Assembly (NCBI GenBank): GCA_913054565.1
Contig: CAJXHW010000008.1
Coordinates: 1-17,103 of the forward strand
Reading direction: 5' to 3'
DNA: 17,103 bases
Source: an uncultured Kordia sp.
GTDB taxonomy: Bacteria > Bacteroidota > Bacteroidia > Flavobacteriales > Flavobacteriaceae
The notes below the pieces were generated by a model. It ran no database searches. It saw nothing but the letters and a program-made list of their open reading frames with translations, and was not told the origin of the DNA. This document shows positions 14,667-17,103 of this stretch, piece after piece. A program made the position numbers and the translations under genes. Position 1 is the first letter of the stretch. Each line of letters starts with the position of its first letter.

Positions 14667-15158
14667 ATGACTTCTTTTCACTCCATCAACAATCAATTTC
14701 AACAGGTTTTACAATTAGCCACTAAAATTTGGAATGACAATTACAACGGTATAATAAGTCAAAACCAAATAGACTACATGCTTGATATGATGTATAACCC
14801 AAAAAGAATAGAACACGATTTAGATGAGGGCTATCAATGGGAGTTCATATCACATGACAATAAAGTTGTTGGCTACTTAGCTTACGTTGTGAAAAATGAC
14901 AACAGAGTGTTTTTAAGTAAAATTTACCTCAAAACTTCAGCTCAAGGTTTAGGAATTGGTAAATTAGCACTACAACGTGTTAAAAATTTCGCTAAAAAAA
15001 ATAACACTACTGCAGTTTATTTAACTGTAAACAAAGGTAACACCAAAGGTATTAGAGCGTATAAAAAATCGGGGTTTAGCATTATTGCAGAAGAAATTAC
15101 AGATATCGGGAACGGATATGTTATGGATGATTATGTATTTGAGTATCAGATATCATGA
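14667..15158 (+). CDS. GNAT family N-acetyltransferase
   Basis: This 163-residue cytoplasmic acetyltransferase uses acetyl-CoA. The central strand VVGYLAYVV (67-75) leads to motif A, LSKIYLKTSAQGLGIGKLAL (83-102). Its pyrophosphate loop QGLGIGK (93-99) replaces the usual leading Arg/Gln-x-x-Gly pattern with an intact Q-x-x-G-x-G variant. Motif B follows as VYLTVNKGNTKGIRAYKKSGF (117-137), with the Asn and Ala-Tyr positions common in GNATs. The C-terminal IGNGYVMDDYVFEY (147-160) resembles a Bacteroidota GNAT subgroup whose substrate is not known to me. The N-terminal 50 residues are helical and may form the acceptor site. The gene is short, probably monocistronic, set between purL and the acyl-CoA synthetase, with no functional hint from neighbours. 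Confidence 0.9.
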   Translation: MTSFHSINNQFQQVLQLATKIWNDNYNGIISQNQIDYMLDMMYNPKRIEHDLDEGYQWEFISHDNKVVGYLAYVVKNDNRVFLSKIYLKTSAQGLGIGKLALQRVKNFAKKNNTTAVYLTVNKGNTKGIRAYKKSGFSIIAEEITDIGNGYVMDDYVFEYQIS

Positions 15159-15186
15159 ATTATAACCTTCCTTTTTTTTAGTTTTG

Positions 15187-15217
15187 TTTGAAAAATTCCT
15201 TCAAATTTTCTATTTTG
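15187..15217 (+). promoter_or_regulatory. Promoter of the acyl-CoA synthetase gene with internal dyad
   Basis: TTTG (15187-15190) and TATTTTG (15211-15217) are 20 bases apart, close to the Bacteroidota -33/-7 layout although the -7 lacks one spacer base. The -33 TTTG is part of an inverted repeat, TTTGAA (15187-15192) and TTCAAA (15200-15205), separated by seven bases. A protein bound there would block the promoter. Confidence 0.5.
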
Positions 15218-15247
15218 CAGAGCACTACCAAAACTTAAAATCCACAT

Positions 15248-17026
15248 ATGAACACTATTACACGTCTTTTTGACTTCCCATATTACCAGTTAGAAAAATT
15301 CAATCTTGACAAAGCTCTAATCACTAAGAAGAATGGTGAGTGGATTGCAACTTCTACTCAAGAATACCTTGATAAAGCAAATGCATTAAGTAGGGGTTTA
15401 TTACGTTTAGGAGTAAAAGCAAATGATAAAGTTGCCATTATTTCTATGACGAATAGAACTGAATGGAATATTTGTGATATTGGGATTCTACAAATAGGTG
15501 CACAAGATGTTCCTATTTATCCAACAATCAGTCAAGAAGATTATGAGTATGTGTTAAACCATAGTGAAGCTACATATTGTTTTGTGTCGTGTAAAGAAGT
15601 TTTAGATAAAGTTAACGCAATTAAAAACAATGTACCTTCGTTAAAAGAGGTATACTGTTTTGACGAGATAGAAGGATGTCAGAATTGGAATAAAGTTTTA
15701 GAATTAGGAGCAGATAAAAGTAATCAAAACGAAGTAGAAGACAGAAAAAATGCTGTCACTACAGATGACTTAGCTACACTAATTTATACTTCAGGTACAA
15801 CAGGTAGGCCTAAAGGTGTAATGCTAACACATAAAAACATTGTAAGTAATGCTTTAAATAGTGCTGCGAGATTACCAATTGATTTAGGACAATCTAAATC
15901 ATTAAGTTTTTTACCAGTATGTCATATCTATGAGCGCATGTTATTATACATGTATCAATATTGTGGTACAAGTGTATATTTTGCAGAATCTTTAGAAACT
16001 ATCAGTGATAATTTAAAAGAAATTAAACCAGACGTTATGAGTGCTGTTCCAAGGTTATTGGAAAAGGTTTATGATAAAATATACGCCAAAGGAGCTGACT
16101 TAACTGGTTTAAAAAAGAAATTATTCTTTTGGGCTGTTGAATTAGGGTTAGAATATGAGCCATACGGAAAGAATGGTGCATTATATGAGTTCAAATTAAA
16201 AATTGCTAGGAAATTAATATTCAGTAAATGGCAAGAAGCTTTGGGAGGAAACTTAAAAGCAATTGCTTCCGGAAGTGCCGCGCTACAACCTAGATTAGCA
16301 CGTGTGTATAACGCTGCAGGAATACCCGTTATGGAAGGATATGGCCTAACGGAAACTTCTCCTGTAGTATCTGTTAACGATATGCGCCAAAACGGATTCA
16401 GAATTGGAACAGTTGGTAAATTATTAGCTGATACTGAAGTTAAAATTGCTGAAGACGGTGAGATTCTTGTTAAAGGACCACAAGTCATGAAAGGCTATTA
16501 TAAAGATGAAGAAAAAACTAATGAAGTATTAAAAAACGGGTATTTCCACACTGGAGATATTGGAGAAATTGATGCAGATGGTTTTTTAAAAATAACAGAT
16601 CGTAAAAAAGAAATGTTTAAAACTTCTGGAGGTAAATATGTAGCCCCACAAATTTTAGAAAATCAATTTAAACAATCACGGTTTATAGAGCAAATAATGG
16701 TTATTGGAGAAGGAGAAAAAATGCCAGCAGCCATTATACAACCTAACTTTGAGTTTATCACCGATTGGGCAAAAATTCATGCTATATCTATAGGAAACAC
16801 CCCTGAAGAGCAAATAAAAAACAAAGAACTTATTGATCGGATTCAAAAGGAAATTGACCAACATAATACTAAATTCGGAAAATGGGAACAGGTAAAACGT
16901 TTTGAACTTACCCCTAATGTTTGGAGTATTGAAGCAGGACACCTTACGCCTACTATGAAAATGAAACGTAAAATTATTAAAGCAAAGTACCTTGAATTGT
17001 ACAATAAAATTTACGACAAAAACTAA
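15248..17026 (+). CDS. Long-chain fatty acid-CoA ligase (FadD-like AMP-forming synthetase)
   Basis: This 592-residue enzyme of the ANL superfamily activates fatty acids with ATP and CoA for beta-oxidation or lipid synthesis, probably at the inner face of the membrane. The P-loop-like TSGTTGRPKG is at 181-190. SFLPVCHIYERM and GYGLTETSPV (364-373) follow, then the adenylate-binding FHTGDIGEID. The hinge DRKKEMFKTSGGKYVAP starts at Asp451. The C-terminal LTPTMKMKR (566-574) contains the catalytic-type Lys571. The sequence and length (about 600) match the long-chain ACSL-type ligases common in Bacteroidota rather than acetyl-CoA synthetases. Chain-length preference is not readable. A promoter with a candidate operator dyad lies upstream and a strong terminator downstream, so the gene is a single unit. 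Confidence 0.95.
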   Translation: MNTITRLFDFPYYQLEKFNLDKALITKKNGEWIATSTQEYLDKANALSRGLLRLGVKANDKVAIISMTNRTEWNICDIGILQIGAQDVPIYPTISQEDYEYVLNHSEATYCFVSCKEVLDKVNAIKNNVPSLKEVYCFDEIEGCQNWNKVLELGADKSNQNEVEDRKNAVTTDDLATLIYTSGTTGRPKGVMLTHKNIVSNALNSAARLPIDLGQSKSLSFLPVCHIYERMLLYMYQYCGTSVYFAESLETISDNLKEIKPDVMSAVPRLLEKVYDKIYAKGADLTGLKKKLFFWAVELGLEYEPYGKNGALYEFKLKIARKLIFSKWQEALGGNLKAIASGSAALQPRLARVYNAAGIPVMEGYGLTETSPVVSVNDMRQNGFRIGTVGKLLADTEVKIAEDGEILVKGPQVMKGYYKDEEKTNEVLKNGYFHTGDIGEIDADGFLKITDRKKEMFKTSGGKYVAPQILENQFKQSRFIEQIMVIGEGEKMPAAIIQPNFEFITDWAKIHAISIGNTPEEQIKNKELIDRIQKEIDQHNTKFGKWEQVKRFELTPNVWSIEAGHLTPTMKMKRKIIKAKYLELYNKIYDKN

Positions 17027-17044
17027 TATATACTCTATTCAAAT

Positions 17045-17075
17045 AAAAAAAGTTCCAATTAAGGAGCTTTTTTTT
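17045..17075 (+). terminator. Rho-independent terminator of the acyl-CoA synthetase gene
   Basis: A-rich arm AAAAAAAGTTCC (17045-17056) pairs with GGAGCTTTTTTT (17063-17074) with one G-U wobble and a 6-base loop, and the right arm is itself the T tract. The A-rich left arm could make it work in both directions. Confidence 0.87.
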
Positions 17076-17103
17076 ATTTAACATTATTTTATTATGCGCG
17101 CAT

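Noticed and set aside
16069..16488. 139-codon minus-strand open frame within the acyl-CoA synthetase gene
   Set aside because: It mirrors a well-conserved enzyme region and shows no domain or start context of its own.
1..17103. Mobile elements, CRISPR arrays, tRNA or rRNA genes, anti-phage defence systems
   Set aside because: No transposase, integrase, direct-repeat array, cloverleaf or defence-type domain was seen, and base composition is uniform throughout.

Overview
The window looks like an ordinary chromosomal segment of a marine or soil-type Flavobacteriaceae (Bacteroidota). The evidence is low GC, promoter -7 elements close to the Bacteroidota TAnnTTTG consensus, almost no Shine-Dalgarno sequences, a nuclease with a type IX secretion (T9SS) C-terminal sorting domain, a DUF4199 membrane protein paired with a GT2 glycosyltransferase, and an ECF sigma operon ending in a CpxP/Spy-like protein. 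The genus cannot be fixed from the sequence alone. No tRNA, rRNA, CRISPR array, insertion sequence, phage gene or integration scar is visible, and no stretch longer than about 140 bases lacks a gene.

Layout. 1-318: a terminator and rpmE2 (zinc-free L31 ribosomal protein), on the minus strand. 458-1957: a DUF4199 membrane protein and a polyprenyl-phosphate-type glycosyltransferase, divergent from rpmE2. 2039-5593: a phosphohexomutase and an MsbA-like ABC exporter, three bases apart and closed by a strong terminator. 5716-7260: a compact three-gene unit made of an ECF sigma factor, a single-pass membrane protein with a duplicated P-x-N-Y-F motif (candidate anti-sigma factor) and a secreted CpxP/Spy-like protein. 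7283-8317: a minus-strand lipoprotein predicted to fold as an Asp-box/YCF48-like beta-propeller. 8377-9585: an RsmB-type rRNA m5C methyltransferase. 9635-10798: a secreted endonuclease I with a T9SS tail, then a terminator. 10910-14578: purL, then a terminator. 14667-15158: a GNAT acetyltransferase. 15248-17026: a long-chain acyl-CoA synthetase, then a terminator.

How the genes fit together. Most are housekeeping: ribosome, rRNA modification, purine synthesis, fatty-acid activation. The glycosyltransferase, phosphohexomutase and ABC exporter could all feed cell-envelope glycolipid synthesis and export, but that link is inferred from adjacency. The least characterised system is the sigma / membrane protein / periplasmic protein trio at 5716-7260, which looks like a Bacteroidota envelope-stress circuit. 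Two promoter-region dyads (1982-2015 and 15187-15205) are further candidates for undescribed regulatory sites. I found no plainly novel large system; the leads below are graded accordingly.
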